Source: Enterococcus saccharolyticus subsp. saccharolyticus (GTDB lineage Bacteria > Bacillota > Bacilli > Lactobacillales > Enterococcaceae). From it: a stretch of 64,000 nucleotides of DNA. The stretch covers positions 2,441,794 to 2,505,793 of the forward strand of contig NZ_CP118957.1 in assembly GCF_029023825.1 (NCBI RefSeq). The letters run 5' to 3'. This document shows, in pieces, positions 17,508 to 27,335 of this stretch. A program made the position numbers and the translations under genes. The notes under the pieces were generated by a model. That model had not been told where the DNA came from, ran no database searches, and saw nothing but the letters and a program-made list of their open reading frames with translations. Numbering within the stretch: position 1 is the stretch's first letter; each line of letters begins with the position of its first letter.

Positions 17508-19922
17508 TTAATTTGCCACGATATTAACTAATTTTCCAGGTACTGCAATCACTTTACGGATTGTTTTTCCGGCAATTTGTTCTTGAATAGTTGCGTCAGC
17601 TTTCGCAATTGCTTCTAACTCTTCACGACTAGCTTCAGCTGGTACATTTACTTTAGCGCGAACTTTCCCATTCACTTGTAAGACAATTTCAACTTCATCT
17701 TCCACAAGCGCTGATTCATCATAAATTGGCCAGCCAACGTATGAAATATCTTGCTCGTTTCCTAAGATTGACCATAATTCTTCGCCCAAGTGTGGCGCAA
17801 TTGGTGCAAGTAATTGAACAAACCCTTCAACATATTCATAAGGAAGTGCATCTGCTTTGTACGCTTCATTAACAAAGACCATCATTTGAGAAATAGCGGT
17901 ATTGAAATGCAGATTTTCAAAGTCTTCAGTTACTTTTTTAACTGTTTGATTGTAAACTTTTGTTAAGTTACCATCATTGAATGTGGTAATACGGTCACGC
18001 ATTTTACCATTTTCATCCACAATTAAACGCCATACACGATCAAGGAATTTACGACTTCCTTCTAATCCATTTTCACTCCAAGCAATGGACGCATCCAATG
18101 GACCCATGAACATTTCATACATGCGCAAAGTGTCTGCCCCATATTGTGCTACTACATCATCTGGATTCACGACATTGCCACGTGATTTAGACATTTTCTC
18201 GTTGTTTGAGCCTAGAATCATTCCTTGATTGTATAATTTTTGGAATGGTTCTTTAGTTGGGACTACACCCAAATCATACAAGAATTTATGCCAGAAACGT
18301 GCATACAATAAATGCAATACAGCATGTTCGGCACCACCGATATAAATATCCACTGGTAACCAACGCTCTAATTTTTCATAACTTGCTAGTTCATTTTTAT
18401 TATGTGGATCAACGAAACGTAAGAAATACCATGAGCTACCTGCCCATTGTGGCATGGTATTCGTTTCACGACGGCCTTTTTTACCTGTTTCTGGGTCAAC
18501 GACATTTACCCACTCATCAATATTGGCTAATGGTGACTCACCTGTTCCACTTGGACGAATATCATCTGTTTTTGGCAAACGCAATGGTAATTCTGATTCA
18601 GGAACAGTTGTAGTTGTCCCATCTTCCCAATGAATAACAGGAATTGGTTCACCCCAATAACGTTGGCGAGAAAATAACCAATCACGTAGACGATAGCTCA
18701 CTTCTTGTTTTCCAACACCATTTTCTTCTAACCAAGCAATCATTTTAGCAATCGCATCTTCTTTGTTCATACCATCTAAGAAATCAGAATTAATGTGCGT
18801 GCCGTCTTCTGTGAACGCCGCTTCTTCTACATTGCCACCTTCAAGAACGGGAATAATTTCCAAATTAAATGTTTTAGCAAATTCATAGTCGCGTTCATCA
18901 TGAGCTGGAACCGCCATAATTGCGCCCGTTCCATAAGTTGCTAGCACATAATCAGCAATCCAAATTGGAATTTCTTTGCCATTGACTGGGTTAATTGCGT
19001 ATGCGCCTGTGAAGACGCCCGTTTTTTCTTTGGCTAAATCTGTACGGTTTAAATCTGATTTTTTTGAAGCTTCATCAATATAAGCATCAATTGCCGCTTT
19101 TTGTTCTGGTGTCGTAATTTCCTTCACTAAGTCTAATTCTGGAGCTAATACTGCATAAGTTGCACCAAATAAGGTATCTGGACGTGTAGTAAAAACGGTG
19201 AAATCTTTATCCGTCCCAGCGACTTTAAATGTCACATTCGCACCTACTGAACGACCAATCCAGTTGCGTTGCATATCTTTAATGCTTTCTGGCCAATCTA
19301 GCTCTTCTAAATCTTCCAATAAACGATCTGCATAAGCAGTAATTTTTAACATCCATTGACGCATTGGTTTACGAACAACATCGTAGCCGCCACGTTCACT
19401 TTTGCCATCAATTACTTCTTCATTCGCAATAACTGTTCCTAATTCTGGTACCCAGTTTACAGCTACTTCTGCTTCATAGGCTAACCCTTTTTCATACAAT
19501 TTTGTAAAAATCCATTGTGTCCATTTGTAGTATTCTGGATCAGTGGTATTAATTTCACGATTCCAGTCATAACTAAAACCTAAAGAATTGATTTGACGAC
19601 GGAAAGTTTCAATATTTTTCTTTGTAAATTCTGCTGGATCATTTCCTGTATCTAACGCATATTGTTCTGCAGGTAAACCAAACGCATCCCACCCCATTGG
19701 ATGTAACACATTATAACCTTGGCTACGTTTAAAACGTGCTAAAATATCCGTTGCTGTATACCCTTCAGGATGCCCTACGTGTAACCCTTGACCAGATGGA
19801 TAAGGAAACATGTCTAAAGCATAAAACTTTGGTTTGCCTTCTTCATCATGCGTATTAAATGTATTGTTTTTTGCCCAATACTTTTGCCATTTTTTTTCAA
19901 CTTCTTTGTGATTGTAATTCAC
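17508..19922 (-). CDS. leuS: Leucyl-tRNA synthetase
   Basis: 804 residues, normal for bacterial LeuRS. The class I HIGH-type motif is HVGH in [16 protein letters not shown] (about residue 48) and the second is KMSKS in [15 protein letters not shown]. The editing CP1 domain with [12 protein letters not shown] lies between. It charges tRNA-Leu in the cytoplasm. RBS AGGAGG sits before ATG 19922. Expression is controlled by the leucine T-box upstream. Confidence 0.97.
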   Translation of the reverse strand: MNYNHKEVEKKWQKYWAKNNTFNTHDEEGKPKFYALDMFPYPSGQGLHVGHPEGYTATDILARFKRSQGYNVLHPMGWDAFGLPAEQYALDTGNDPAEFTKKNIETFRRQINSLGFSYDWNREINTTDPEYYKWTQWIFTKLYEKGLAYEAEVAVNWVPELGTVIANEEVIDGKSERGGYDVVRKPMRQWMLKITAYADRLLEDLEELDWPESIKDMQRNWIGRSVGANVTFKVAGTDKDFTVFTTRPDTLFGATYAVLAPELDLVKEITTPEQKAAIDAYIDEASKKSDLNRTDLAKEKTGVFTGAYAINPVNGKEIPIWIADYVLATYGTGAIMAVPAHDERDYEFAKTFNLEIIPVLEGGNVEEAAFTEDGTHINSDFLDGMNKEDAIAKMIAWLEENGVGKQEVSYRLRDWLFSRQRYWGEPIPVIHWEDGTTTTVPESELPLRLPKTDDIRPSGTGESPLANIDEWVNVVDPETGKKGRRETNTMPQWAGSSWYFLRFVDPHNKNELASYEKLERWLPVDIYIGGAEHAVLHLLYARFWHKFLYDLGVVPTKEPFQKLYNQGMILGSNNEKMSKSRGNVVNPDDVVAQYGADTLRMYEMFMGPLDASIAWSENGLEGSRKFLDRVWRLIVDENGKMRDRITTFNDGNLTKVYNQTVKKVTEDFENLHFNTAISQMMVFVNEAYKADALPYEYVEGFVQLLAPIAPHLGEELWSILGNEQDISYVGWPIYDESALVEDEVEIVLQVNGKVRAKVNVPAEASREELEAIAKADATIQEQIAGKTIRKVIAVPGKLVNIVAN

Positions 19923-19944
19923 TACTTGACTCCTCCTTAATAAA

Positions 19945-20212
19945 ATAAAAAAGTCCTATAAGAAGCACAAAAAAGCCTCTTATAGGACGTAATTGACGTG
20001 GTACCACCTATATTCGTTGGACATGCTCCAACCTCAATCGTTGTAACGGCCGACACCGTGTCTTCTCTACACACTTTTGATTAAAGCTTTAAGAAAACAA
20101 TACACTCAAAGGCGAGTTCAACAGGTCTTTTGTACATTTTCACCAACCATGTACTCTCTAAAAAAAGAACGCTACTTACTACTCCTTTTCAAACATGCAT
20201 AAGTCATTATTG
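19945..20212 (-). promoter_or_regulatory. Leucine T-box riboswitch upstream of leuS
   Basis: On the minus strand the leader starts near 20212, with Stem I (AGAGAGTACATGGTTGGTG), a probable specifier CTC (Leu) in TTGAACTCGCC, the T-box core AGGTGGTACCACG (near 20001-20013), and the terminator GTCCTATAAGA / TCTTATAGGAC (19953-19988) followed by T6. Uncharged tRNA-Leu would pair with the T-box bulge and permit leuS transcription. The whole 325-bp gap between leuS and the LysR gene is this element plus its promoter. Confidence 0.93.
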
Positions 20213-20217
20213 CCTTC

Positions 20218-20246
20218 ATACTATCAAAAAAGCAGGTTAAATTCAA
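20218..20246 (-). promoter_or_regulatory. Promoter of the leuS T-box leader
   Basis: Minus strand: TTGAAT, 17 bp, TAGTAT. The -35 lies just before the stop codon of the LysR gene. Confidence 0.55.
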
Positions 20247-20247
20247 T

Positions 20248-21174
20248 TTATTTCTTTTTATTTTTCTGTGTTTCTTGAAAATCAATGAAATATTTTTTCA
20301 AATTTGTCAAAAAGGCTTCCCCAATTGCTGAAATCTTTCTGGTTTTCTTTTTAATCATCACCATTTTGTTTTCTGGTGAGTTGGCTAAAGGAATTAATAC
20401 AATCCCTTGACCGCGCGGATCTTCCACTAATCCAGAACCTGATCCATAAGCATCCGTTCGTTGTAAAATCCCTGTCAAAGTCGCTCGATCACTTGTATGG
20501 ATCACTTGTGTAATCCCCGGAAAATCAATTAAATCTTCTGCAAAGTACGTATAATTATTGGTTTCTTGTGTAAAGCGAACTTGCGAATAATCATGTAAAT
20601 CTGATAATTCAATCACTGATTTCGTCGCTAAAGGATGTCCTTCACGCATAAAGATATGTGTTTGGAAAGTGGTTAAAATTTCATAGTCCAATTCCCCATT
20701 TTCCAATAGACGACTTAATCCTGCTTGATTGGAGTCATTGAATAATAAAATACCAAATTCACTGCGATATTGTTCGACATCTTTAATTACATTTAAAGTG
20801 GTACTTTCGAAAATTCGAAAATCATTGTAATCGGGAAAATCTTTCACTAATTGACTAATCATGATTGATAGAAAATCATAATGCTGACTAGAAATCGAAA
20901 AATGTTTCTCATTTTCTTCATTCGCTAAATAACGATTTTCTAATAATTCAACTTGTGCCAAAATCGGTTGTGTATATTGAAAAAAGTCCATTCCTTCAGA
21001 AGTTAACGATGCCCCTTGTCTCGTACGTTCAAATAGTTGCACATCTAACTCTTTTTCCAACTCTTTAATTGCGTGCGAAAGACTTGGTTGCGAGATATAT
21101 AATTTTTTAGCGGCTTCGCGAAAACTACCATTATTGGCAATTGCTGCGACATAACGCATTTGTTGGATATTCAC
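20248..21174 (-). CDS. LysR-family transcriptional regulator
   Basis: 308 residues. GTG start at 21174: an in-frame stop precedes it and GGAGGGG lies 6 bp upstream. The N-terminal winged helix-turn-helix is typical (MNIQQMRYVAAIANNGSFRE then AKKLYISQPSLSHAIKELE), followed by a periplasmic-binding-like effector domain (about residues 90-295). No divergent partner gene is found upstream (the next gene, at 21471, ends toward it), so the target is not evident from context. No terminator is seen between it and the leuS leader. Confidence 0.9.
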   Translation of the reverse strand: MNIQQMRYVAAIANNGSFREAAKKLYISQPSLSHAIKELEKELDVQLFERTRQGASLTSEGMDFFQYTQPILAQVELLENRYLANEENEKHFSISSQHYDFLSIMISQLVKDFPDYNDFRIFESTTLNVIKDVEQYRSEFGILLFNDSNQAGLSRLLENGELDYEILTTFQTHIFMREGHPLATKSVIELSDLHDYSQVRFTQETNNYTYFAEDLIDFPGITQVIHTSDRATLTGILQRTDAYGSGSGLVEDPRGQGIVLIPLANSPENKMVMIKKKTRKISAIGEAFLTNLKKYFIDFQETQKNKKK

Positions 21175-21335
21175 TCATTTCCCCTCCTGATTCGTTTTAT
21201 TTTCTATAGTAACGAACCAATTGATTGTTGGTCAATCTTTTTTTCTTTTGTCTTTTTCAAATCTTTTTTCAATATAACGAACATTATTATTAATTTTTCA
21301 TAATTTTAATGTTAAAATAGGATGAGAAACTTATA

Positions 21336-21368
21336 AAAAAGGCACCTTCTTAGAAGAAAGTGCCTTAA
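21336..21368 (-). terminator. Terminator of the LysM glucosaminidase gene
   Basis: Minus strand: AAGGCACTTTCTTC...GAAGGTGCCTT hairpin followed by TTTTTTAT. It lies within the 296-bp gap between this gene and the LysR gene; the rest of that gap is A/T-rich with no other clear element. Confidence 0.8.
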
Positions 21369-21470
21369 ATCAATCATTTATCGGTTTCCAAAACCTGAAA
21401 ATGATTTTGTTTTATTCTTGAAAATTTGTGAAAAAACGAACTTTATCAAACTATTCGCTGAAATTCACGA

Positions 21471-23720
21471 TTAAGCAACTTTTAAAGTTAGCCCTGGATA
21501 AATAAAATTATTCTCTATGTTGTTCCAACTGCATAATTCATCAATTGAGATTCCAAACTTATCTGACACTAACCAAACGGAGTCTCCTGATTTTACTGTG
21601 TAAGTTGTAACATTCGCATTATCTGCATTATTGTTTGTACTAACGTTGGTAGTTGGTGTTGACGGCGTGATTGATTGATTTGACTGATTGGCAGCAGTCG
21701 AATTACCTTTTACAATCAATGATTGACCTGGATAGATAAAGTTGTTTTGAATTCCATTCAAACTACATAACTCATCTATCGTAAGACCAAATTTATCAGC
21801 GATCAACCAAACCGAATCTCCTGATTGAACTGTATAACTACCAGTGTTGCTATTGGCTTGTGGCGCTGATGGTTCTGGAGTTGTTGGTGTGGTTGATTGA
21901 CTAGGTTGACTCGGCTTATTGGCAGAAGTCGAGTTACCTTTTACAACTAATGATTGACCTGGATAGATAAAGTTATTTTGAATCCCATTCCAACTACATA
22001 ATTCATCCATTGTCATGCCGTATTTATCAGCAACTAACCAAACCGAATCTCCTGATTGAACCGTATAGGTCGCTTGACTTCCAGTATTTGGCGCTTGGGT
22101 GGTCGGTGTACTTGGTGTCGTTTGTTGACTTGGTGTGCTTGTGTTTGCAGAACCACCTTTAGCAACTACTAATGTCTGACCTGGGTAAATAAAATTATTT
22201 TGAATCCCATTTAAACTAGATAATTCGTCCATTGTTAAACCAAATTTATTAGCAACGAACCAAACTGAATCCCCTGATTTCACTGTGTAAGTTGTTTGAC
22301 TTCCACTATTTGCATTGGGCGTAGATGGTGTACTTGGTTGACTTGGCTTATTGGCAGAAGCCGCATCACCTTTAACCTTTAATGTTTGACCTGGATAGAT
22401 AAAGTTATCTTGGATACCATTCAAGCGACATAATTCATCCATTGTCATGCCGTATTTATCAGCAATGAACCAAACTGAATCTCCTGATTGAACCGTATAA
22501 GTTGCTCCAGTATTTGTGGATGGTGTACTTGGTTTGTTTGGCGTACTTGGTTGACTTGGCTTATTGGCAGAAGCTGCGTCACCTTTAACCTTTAATGTTT
22601 GACCTGGATAGATAAAATTATTTTGAATCCCATTCAAGCTACATAGCTCATCCATTGTCATGCTGTATTTATTAGCAACTAACCAAACTGAATCTCCTGA
22701 TTGGACCGTGTATGTCGCCCCATTATTCGTTGTTGGTGTGGATGGTATACTTGGTTTATTTTGTTGTGTGGTTGGTTGACTTGGCTTGTTAGTAGAAGTT
22801 GCGTCACCTTTTGATACGATTAATTTTTGACCTGGGTAGATGAAATTATTTTGAATCCCATTTAGGCTGCACAACTCATCCATTGTCATTCCATAGCGAT
22901 CAGCAATTAACCAAACCGAATCTCCTGATTGAACCGTATAATTTTGACCATTGGCAGTTGGCTTCGACGGTGTAGACGGAGTTGGTGGTGTAGACGGTTT
23001 ATTTTGTGTACTTGTATTTGTATTCGTCGCTTCATTAGTAGTGTTTCCTGAAGCTGGCGTATCATATCGTGTTAAGTTGTAGCTTTCAATAACATTATTT
23101 AGAGCACTCGCATAGTTTGGTGCAGTAGCGTAACGACCTGTTAACCACGCAGTAGCATCACGATAAGAAGAAGTATTGCTCTTCCATGCACCTGAATAAT
23201 AGTAGACACCTGGTTGCAAAGAAACATTTTTTAATGTATTTGCATTGTCTTGGAATGATTCTGAGAATGAAGGATATTTTTTAAATGGTTCTTTCATGGT
23301 TACCCATTGTCCATTCAAATATTCTTGTGTATTCATATACACAGTCTCTCCATTATAACTACCTTTAATACCAAATAAATTGTGGTATGGTGATTGAGAA
23401 AGGCCACTTTGACCCCAACCACTTTCAATAACTGCTTGTGCAATCATGACAGATGCATACAAGTTATTAGGACCAGCAATTGTCTGTGCATGACCAGCTA
23501 ATTGCTCAATATATGCGTTAGAATTTGTCGAAGAATAGACAGTGCTTTGTTGAGACTCATTTTCAGCAGCTTCTACTTCAACGCTTGGTAAAAGTGGTGT
23601 CGCAACAGAAATAGCTGTGACAGTACTTCCCAAAACTGCAGCACTTTTTCTCATCTTACGATATAAGAGAGGATGCTGTTCTATTTTTTTCAGTTCTTTT
23701 CTCGATAAAGCCTTCTCCAT
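21471..23720 (-). CDS. AtlA-like secreted N-acetylglucosaminidase with seven LysM domains
   Basis: 749 residues. RBS GGAGGT precedes ATG 23720. The N-terminus has a basic stretch then a signal segment ending near VEVEAAENE. A GH73 glucosaminidase domain (about residues 65-215) has AQAVIESGWGQSGLS with the catalytic Glu and YHNLFGIKGSY. Seven LysM repeats follow, each starting (N/T/S)YTVxSGDSVW and ending NFIYPGQxL, joined by Pro/Ser/Thr/Asn/Gln-rich linkers. LysM units hold it on peptidoglycan while the enzyme cuts between GlcNAc and MurNAc for daughter-cell separation. Enterococcus faecalis AtlA has six LysM units and an extra N-terminal Thr/Glu-rich domain not seen here. Confidence 0.92.
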   Translation of the reverse strand: MEKALSRKELKKIEQHPLLYRKMRKSAAVLGSTVTAISVATPLLPSVEVEAAENESQQSTVYSSTNSNAYIEQLAGHAQTIAGPNNLYASVMIAQAVIESGWGQSGLSQSPYHNLFGIKGSYNGETVYMNTQEYLNGQWVTMKEPFKKYPSFSESFQDNANTLKNVSLQPGVYYYSGAWKSNTSSYRDATAWLTGRYATAPNYASALNNVIESYNLTRYDTPASGNTTNEATNTNTSTQNKPSTPPTPSTPSKPTANGQNYTVQSGDSVWLIADRYGMTMDELCSLNGIQNNFIYPGQKLIVSKGDATSTNKPSQPTTQQNKPSIPSTPTTNNGATYTVQSGDSVWLVANKYSMTMDELCSLNGIQNNFIYPGQTLKVKGDAASANKPSQPSTPNKPSTPSTNTGATYTVQSGDSVWFIADKYGMTMDELCRLNGIQDNFIYPGQTLKVKGDAASANKPSQPSTPSTPNANSGSQTTYTVKSGDSVWFVANKFGLTMDELSSLNGIQNNFIYPGQTLVVAKGGSANTSTPSQQTTPSTPTTQAPNTGSQATYTVQSGDSVWLVADKYGMTMDELCSWNGIQNNFIYPGQSLVVKGNSTSANKPSQPSQSTTPTTPEPSAPQANSNTGSYTVQSGDSVWLIADKFGLTIDELCSLNGIQNNFIYPGQSLIVKGNSTAANQSNQSITPSTPTTNVSTNNNADNANVTTYTVKSGDSVWLVSDKFGISIDELCSWNNIENNFIYPGLTLKVA
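21475..22965 (-). repeat. Seven tandem LysM-encoding repeats (about 200 bp each)
   Basis: DNA copies of the LysM unit are highly similar, in particular a 3' portion coding GIQNNFIYPGQ, repeated seven times with Thr/Pro/Ser/Asn linkers of varied length. Near-identical DNA favours unequal crossing-over and copy-number change. Confidence 0.9.
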
Positions 23721-23964
23721 TTTTTGACCTCCATTTTTTTAAATTACCTTTTTTTACTACATTTTTTAGTATACAGGTTATTTTTTCTTAATAAAAGTTT
23801 AAATATCTCAAAATGTAAATTGTAAAATATTTGTAATATGTACATTTCTACACATCCTTAAAAAAACCTTATTAAACCAACGTTTCAGCATGTTTTTCCG
23901 CAGAATATTTTATTAATTTTTTATGGGAAAATTACCATGGATTTTTTATCATCGAAAAAGTCTA

Positions 23965-23973
23965 TGCTATAAT
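23965..23973 (+). promoter_or_regulatory. Extended -10 promoter of the PAP2 gene
   Basis: TGCTATAAT, a perfect extended -10, 36 bp before ATG 24010. The 289-bp gap 23721-24009 otherwise holds A/T-rich sequence with the upstream region of the divergent glucosaminidase gene. Confidence 0.6.
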
Positions 23974-24009
23974 GTATTCGTTAAATTGAATAAATATAGA
24001 GGAGTTTTT

Positions 24010-24660
24010 ATGAATAACAAACTATACACACAATTTGTGGGCAGTTGCTCACTCGTTCTTTTTGCTTTTTTGGGCTACGTTGTCAAATTTTATCCAGTTT
24101 GGATTCAGCCCTTCGATCAAGTGATTACCAATGGTGTACGCTCGTTGTATCCGACATGGAATCCTTTTTTCTTATGGATTACTAAATTTGCCAATCCAAG
24201 TACAATTGTCGTTTTGTTTCTAGCACTTTTATTTGTTTTGATCTATGGCAAACGTTATGCAGAAGCAGCTTGGTTTTCTCTAGGGGTTATTGGAATTGCT
24301 GGAATTTTTAATCCCTTGATTAAATTACTCTTTATGCGAGAACGTCCAACTCTTGAGCATCTAGTCACAGAGCATAGTTATAGTTTTCCTAGTGGGCATT
24401 CGACAGCAAGTATGGTACTTTACGGAACATTAATTTTCTTTGTTGCTTTATTTATCCAAAACACCTATTTAAAACGTGGTGTTCAAGTTCTTTTAGGTAT
24501 CTGGATTGTCTTAATTGGTATGAGTCGTATTTATTTAGGCGTACATTTTCCTAGTGATATTGTTGGAGGTTTTTCACTAGGTCTAGGGTGGTTATTGTTA
24601 ACTTACCCGTATTATCAAAAACAACGCTTTGTTTGGCGCTTTAAAAATAAGCAACTTTAA
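24010..24660 (+). CDS. PAP2-family membrane phosphatase
   Basis: 216 residues from ATG 24010 with GAGGAG upstream; the frame extends to 23923 but that overlaps the promoter. Six hydrophobic segments carry the three phosphatase motifs in order: KLLFMRERP, PSGHSTASM and SRIYLGVHFPSDIVGG. The family removes phosphate from lipid phosphates such as undecaprenyl pyrophosphate or phosphatidic/phosphatidylglycerol phosphate at the outer membrane face; which one is not visible. It is followed by the ytqA-like gene, 19 bp away. Confidence 0.9.
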   Translation: MNNKLYTQFVGSCSLVLFAFLGYVVKFYPVWIQPFDQVITNGVRSLYPTWNPFFLWITKFANPSTIVVLFLALLFVLIYGKRYAEAAWFSLGVIGIAGIFNPLIKLLFMRERPTLEHLVTEHSYSFPSGHSTASMVLYGTLIFFVALFIQNTYLKRGVQVLLGIWIVLIGMSRIYLGVHFPSDIVGGFSLGLGWLLLTYPYYQKQRFVWRFKNKQL

Positions 24661-24679
24661 CAGAAGGTGAGCATTACTT

Positions 24680-25663
24680 ATGAATCCATTTATCTATGCA
24701 GAAGATAAAAATAAACGGTATCACTCTTGGAATTATGCATTGCGCCAAGAATTTGGTTGTAAGATTTTTAAAGTAGTGATTGATGGCGGTTTTGATTGTC
24801 CGAATCGTGACGGAACTGTCGCCCATGGTGGTTGTACGTTTTGTAGTGTTTCTGGTTCAGGCGACATGATTTTAGCGCCTGAAGACCCATTACCAGTCCA
24901 ATTCAATAAAGAAATCAAACGGATGCATCAAAAATGGCCCCATGTTGATCAATATATCGTCTACTTTCAAAATTTCACAAATACGCATGCACCCCTTGCA
25001 GAAATTAAAGAACGCTTTGAACAAGTAATTAATCTACCGGGTGTTGTGGGATTATCAATCGGGACACGCCCCGACTGTTTACCAGATGATGTCGTGGATT
25101 ACTTAGCAGAATTAAATGAGCGTTTGTATCTTTGGGTAGAACTTGGTTTACAAACAACTTTTGAAGAAACGAGTCATCTAATCAATCGTGCCCACGATTA
25201 TCAAACTTATCTTGATGGTGTGGCTAAATTGCGTAAACATCAGATTCGTGTCTGCACCCATTTAATTAACGGTTTGCCACAAGAGACCCCCGAAATGATG
25301 CTGGAAAATGTACGACGAACAATTTTAGATTCAGATATTCAAGGGATTAAGTTACATCTGCTTCATTTGATGCGTAATACACGTATGTTGCGTGATTATC
25401 ATGAAGGTCGCTTACAGTTGCTTTCACGAGAACAATATATAGAACTCACTTGTGACCAGTTGGAAATGATTCCAGCAGAAATAATCATTCACCGTTTAAC
25501 AGGTGATGCTCCTCGGGATATGTTGGTAGGTCCAATGTGGAGTTTAAAAAAATGGGAAACATTGAATGCAATTGATGAAGAATTACTGCGAAGAAATTCG
25601 TACCAAGGAAAATTCAATGTACGAAAGGAACCTTTACATGCTACAAACCGCCTTGCATTTTAG
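24680..25663 (+). CDS. ytqA: Radical SAM protein, YtqA/TIGR01212 family
   Basis: 327 residues. The cluster-binding cysteines occur as CPNRDGTVAHGGCTFC, a spacing typical of this radical SAM family. Conserved GTRPDCL, LGLQT and HLINGLPQET follow. It should hold a 4Fe-4S cluster and cleave S-adenosylmethionine; recent work on the family links it to tRNA wobble modification, from memory. RBS GAAGGTGA precedes ATG 24680. Its end overlaps the start of the methyltransferase gene, matching the ytqA-ytqB pair of Bacillus. Confidence 0.88.
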   Translation: MNPFIYAEDKNKRYHSWNYALRQEFGCKIFKVVIDGGFDCPNRDGTVAHGGCTFCSVSGSGDMILAPEDPLPVQFNKEIKRMHQKWPHVDQYIVYFQNFTNTHAPLAEIKERFEQVINLPGVVGLSIGTRPDCLPDDVVDYLAELNERLYLWVELGLQTTFEETSHLINRAHDYQTYLDGVAKLRKHQIRVCTHLINGLPQETPEMMLENVRRTILDSDIQGIKLHLLHLMRNTRMLRDYHEGRLQLLSREQYIELTCDQLEMIPAEIIIHRLTGDAPRDMLVGPMWSLKKWETLNAIDEELLRRNSYQGKFNVRKEPLHATNRLAF

Positions 25664-26201
25664 TCATACTTTGTTAAAAGAAGTGGTACAACCTGGGAAT
25701 TATGTTGTTGATGCTACTATGGGAAATGGCAATGACACCTTATTATTAGCTGAATTAGTAGGTAAAACCGGAAAAGTTTACGCATTTGATGTACAAGAAC
25801 AAGCACTGATTTCTACACATAAACGTTTAATTGACAATGATTTAGAACATCGAGTGCAGTTAATTCATGATGGGCATCAACATCTTGATGATTACCTAGG
25901 TAAAGATCAAGAAATTCACGCAGCTATTTTTAATCTAGGCTATTTACCCCAAAGTGATAAACAAGTGATTACTTTGCCTGAAACAACTCGGAAAGCCTTG
26001 GACAGTTGTTTAAATCACCTTGTGCGCAAAGGACGGATTATCATTGTTTCTTATTATGGGCATGAAGGCGGGCAAGAAGAATTAGAAACAGTGTCTACTT
26101 ACTGTCGAACACTTCCACAAAAATTATTTAATGTACTAACTTATCAATTTATCAATCAACAAAACCAACCACCTATTTTATTTTGTATTGAGAAAAAATA
26201 A
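25638..26201 (+). CDS. ytqB: Class I SAM-dependent methyltransferase, YtqB-like
   Basis: 187 residues from ATG 25638, preceded by AAAGGAA at 7 bp, so it overlaps the ytqA end by 26 bp. The in-frame ATG 25617 is also possible. The family start MLQTALHFSHTLL then VVDATMGNGNDT (motif I) and FNLGYLPQSDK (motif IV) match the YtqB/MnmM group, which methylates the wobble modification of tRNA made by the mnm pathway in Gram-positives (family knowledge). Pairing with ytqA, a radical SAM enzyme, supports joint work on tRNA. Confidence 0.88.
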   Translation: MLQTALHFSHTLLKEVVQPGNYVVDATMGNGNDTLLLAELVGKTGKVYAFDVQEQALISTHKRLIDNDLEHRVQLIHDGHQHLDDYLGKDQEIHAAIFNLGYLPQSDKQVITLPETTRKALDSCLNHLVRKGRIIIVSYYGHEGGQEELETVSTYCRTLPQKLFNVLTYQFINQQNQPPILFCIEKK

Positions 26202-26248
26202 ACAGGCTAGCTGACATGCGTGCTTCATTGTCAGCTAGCCTGTTTTAT
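26201..26248. terminator. Bidirectional terminator after ytqB
   Basis: Perfect 16-bp stem AACAGGCTAGCTGACA / TGTCAGCTAGCCTGTT with a 12-nt loop; T-rich on both sides. Confidence 0.92.
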
Positions 26249-26274
26249 ATTTTTCTTTCAATAAAACACATGTC

Positions 26275-26664
26275 CTAAACAACTACAAATGCTACTGCTT
26301 CTATCTCAAATAGCTCCGTCAAAATCTGGTTAACCTGCTGAAAAAGTAGTTCTGTACTTTGGTGTTGCGTAGAAATTATTTCCTGTTCATCGGTTTTATA
26401 GATTTGTTTGCCAAATTGTTCCACAAATCGAACTCGCTTCTCTTCATATTGGAACTCGATACATTCATCCATAAAATCCATGACTAATGTTTGCCGAAAT
26501 CCAGCTTGTAAAACAATTGCCATAACTAAGGAAGGTACATCCAATTCTTCAAGAGGAGTGGTGACTTGACCTAACGTAAGAGTGTATGACATTGTTTTGA
26601 TTGTTGGACATGCATTACATCCTCCATTTATTAAATCGGTTGAATGGGAAATCGTTGCTTGCAT
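26275..26664 (-). CDS. Hypothetical protein with an N-terminal CxxC
   Basis: 129 residues from ATG 26664, preceded by AAAGGAGG (8 bp away); the longer frame lacks such a site. No family recognised. The N-terminus has GGCNACPTIKT, with two cysteines two residues apart, then a mixed alpha/beta region and many acidic residues. No signal peptide or membrane helix. It could bind metal or form a disulfide through CNAC. It is a single-gene unit between the ytqB terminator and a divergent small membrane gene. Confidence 0.7.
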   Translation of the reverse strand: MQATISHSTDLINGGCNACPTIKTMSYTLTLGQVTTPLEELDVPSLVMAIVLQAGFRQTLVMDFMDECIEFQYEEKRVRFVEQFGKQIYKTDEQEIISTQHQSTELLFQQVNQILTELFEIEAVAFVVV

Positions 26665-26747
26665 GTTGCCACCTCCTTTTGTGATTATATTAACATAAAA
26701 ATCAATCATTGTACGATGCAACTAACTAGAAAGTGCGTTGTCTTTTC

Positions 26748-26776
26748 TTGTTACGCCCTACAGAAATCGCTATAAT
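26748..26776 (+). promoter_or_regulatory. Promoter of the 82-aa membrane protein gene
   Basis: TTGTTA (26748-26753), 17 bp, TATAAT (26771-26776). Confidence 0.7.
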
Positions 26777-26804
26777 TATTATATATAAAGGAGGGTTTTT
26801 AGTT

Positions 26805-27053
26805 ATGAAAAAATGGTTAGCTGTAGAACTAAGTTTACTTACATTATTAATAGGTTCAAAACTTTTAGGTTATACACTACTTACAGAATGGCTTTGGTTT
26901 TTCGTCTTTGCGACTTTTCTTCGAATAGTGGTGGCTTTGCTTTTAACTAAACAAACAAGATATACATCTTTTCTTCGTTACAGCGTTCAATTCTCGTCAA
27001 AAGACAACCTAGTAAACACCAGCGAATTACTTGGTAAACCTAAAGGGATTTAA
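26805..27053 (+). CDS. Small membrane protein, function unknown
   Basis: 82 residues from ATG 26805, with AAAGGAGGG 8 bp upstream and a strong promoter. Two hydrophobic helices (about residues 5-25 and 30-49) are followed by a polar tail ending SSKDNLVNTSELLGKPKGI. No family recognised. After its TAA stop the same frame stays open for another 93 codons (see the next entry), so the gene might be a truncated form of a longer one, or the tail might be a separate fragment. Confidence 0.7.
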   Translation: MKKWLAVELSLLTLLIGSKLLGYTLLTEWLWFFVFATFLRIVVALLLTKQTRYTSFLRYSVQFSSKDNLVNTSELLGKPKGI

Positions 27054-27335
27054 ATTATAGAAATTAATAAATATACAAACGAATGGCTTATTATCAGCAA
27101 ACTAACTAAAGAAGAGATCCAAAAATCACTCGATGATTACCTATATAAAAACCAAGTAACTACCAAAGTAACACCCAAAATCACTCTTTCACCTTATATC
27201 CATGCTGTTTTTGATGGTTTTTCTTGTTTCATTTCAACTGGATGTGACATTTTGCGTCCACTTCATGCCACACAACATCATATCCTTTTCCTTTTGAAAA
27301 GAAAATCGAGTTGGGGGTATTGTTCAATTCACTAG
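27054..27335 (+). other. Open frame after the stop: possible remnant of a small gene
   Basis: In phase with the preceding gene, 93 sense codons follow its TAA without another stop. The first 58 (27054-27227) read like protein (for example EINKYTNEWLIISKLTKEEI), the rest runs antisense through the end of the TetM-like gene. There is no ATG, GTG or TTG start at its head, though AAAGGGA (27042-27048) precedes it. It may be a gene remnant, a readthrough extension or chance. Confidence 0.3.

Noticed and set aside
21475-22965. CRISPR-like or satellite array
   Set aside because: The regular repeats are in frame and encode LysM domains of one protein.
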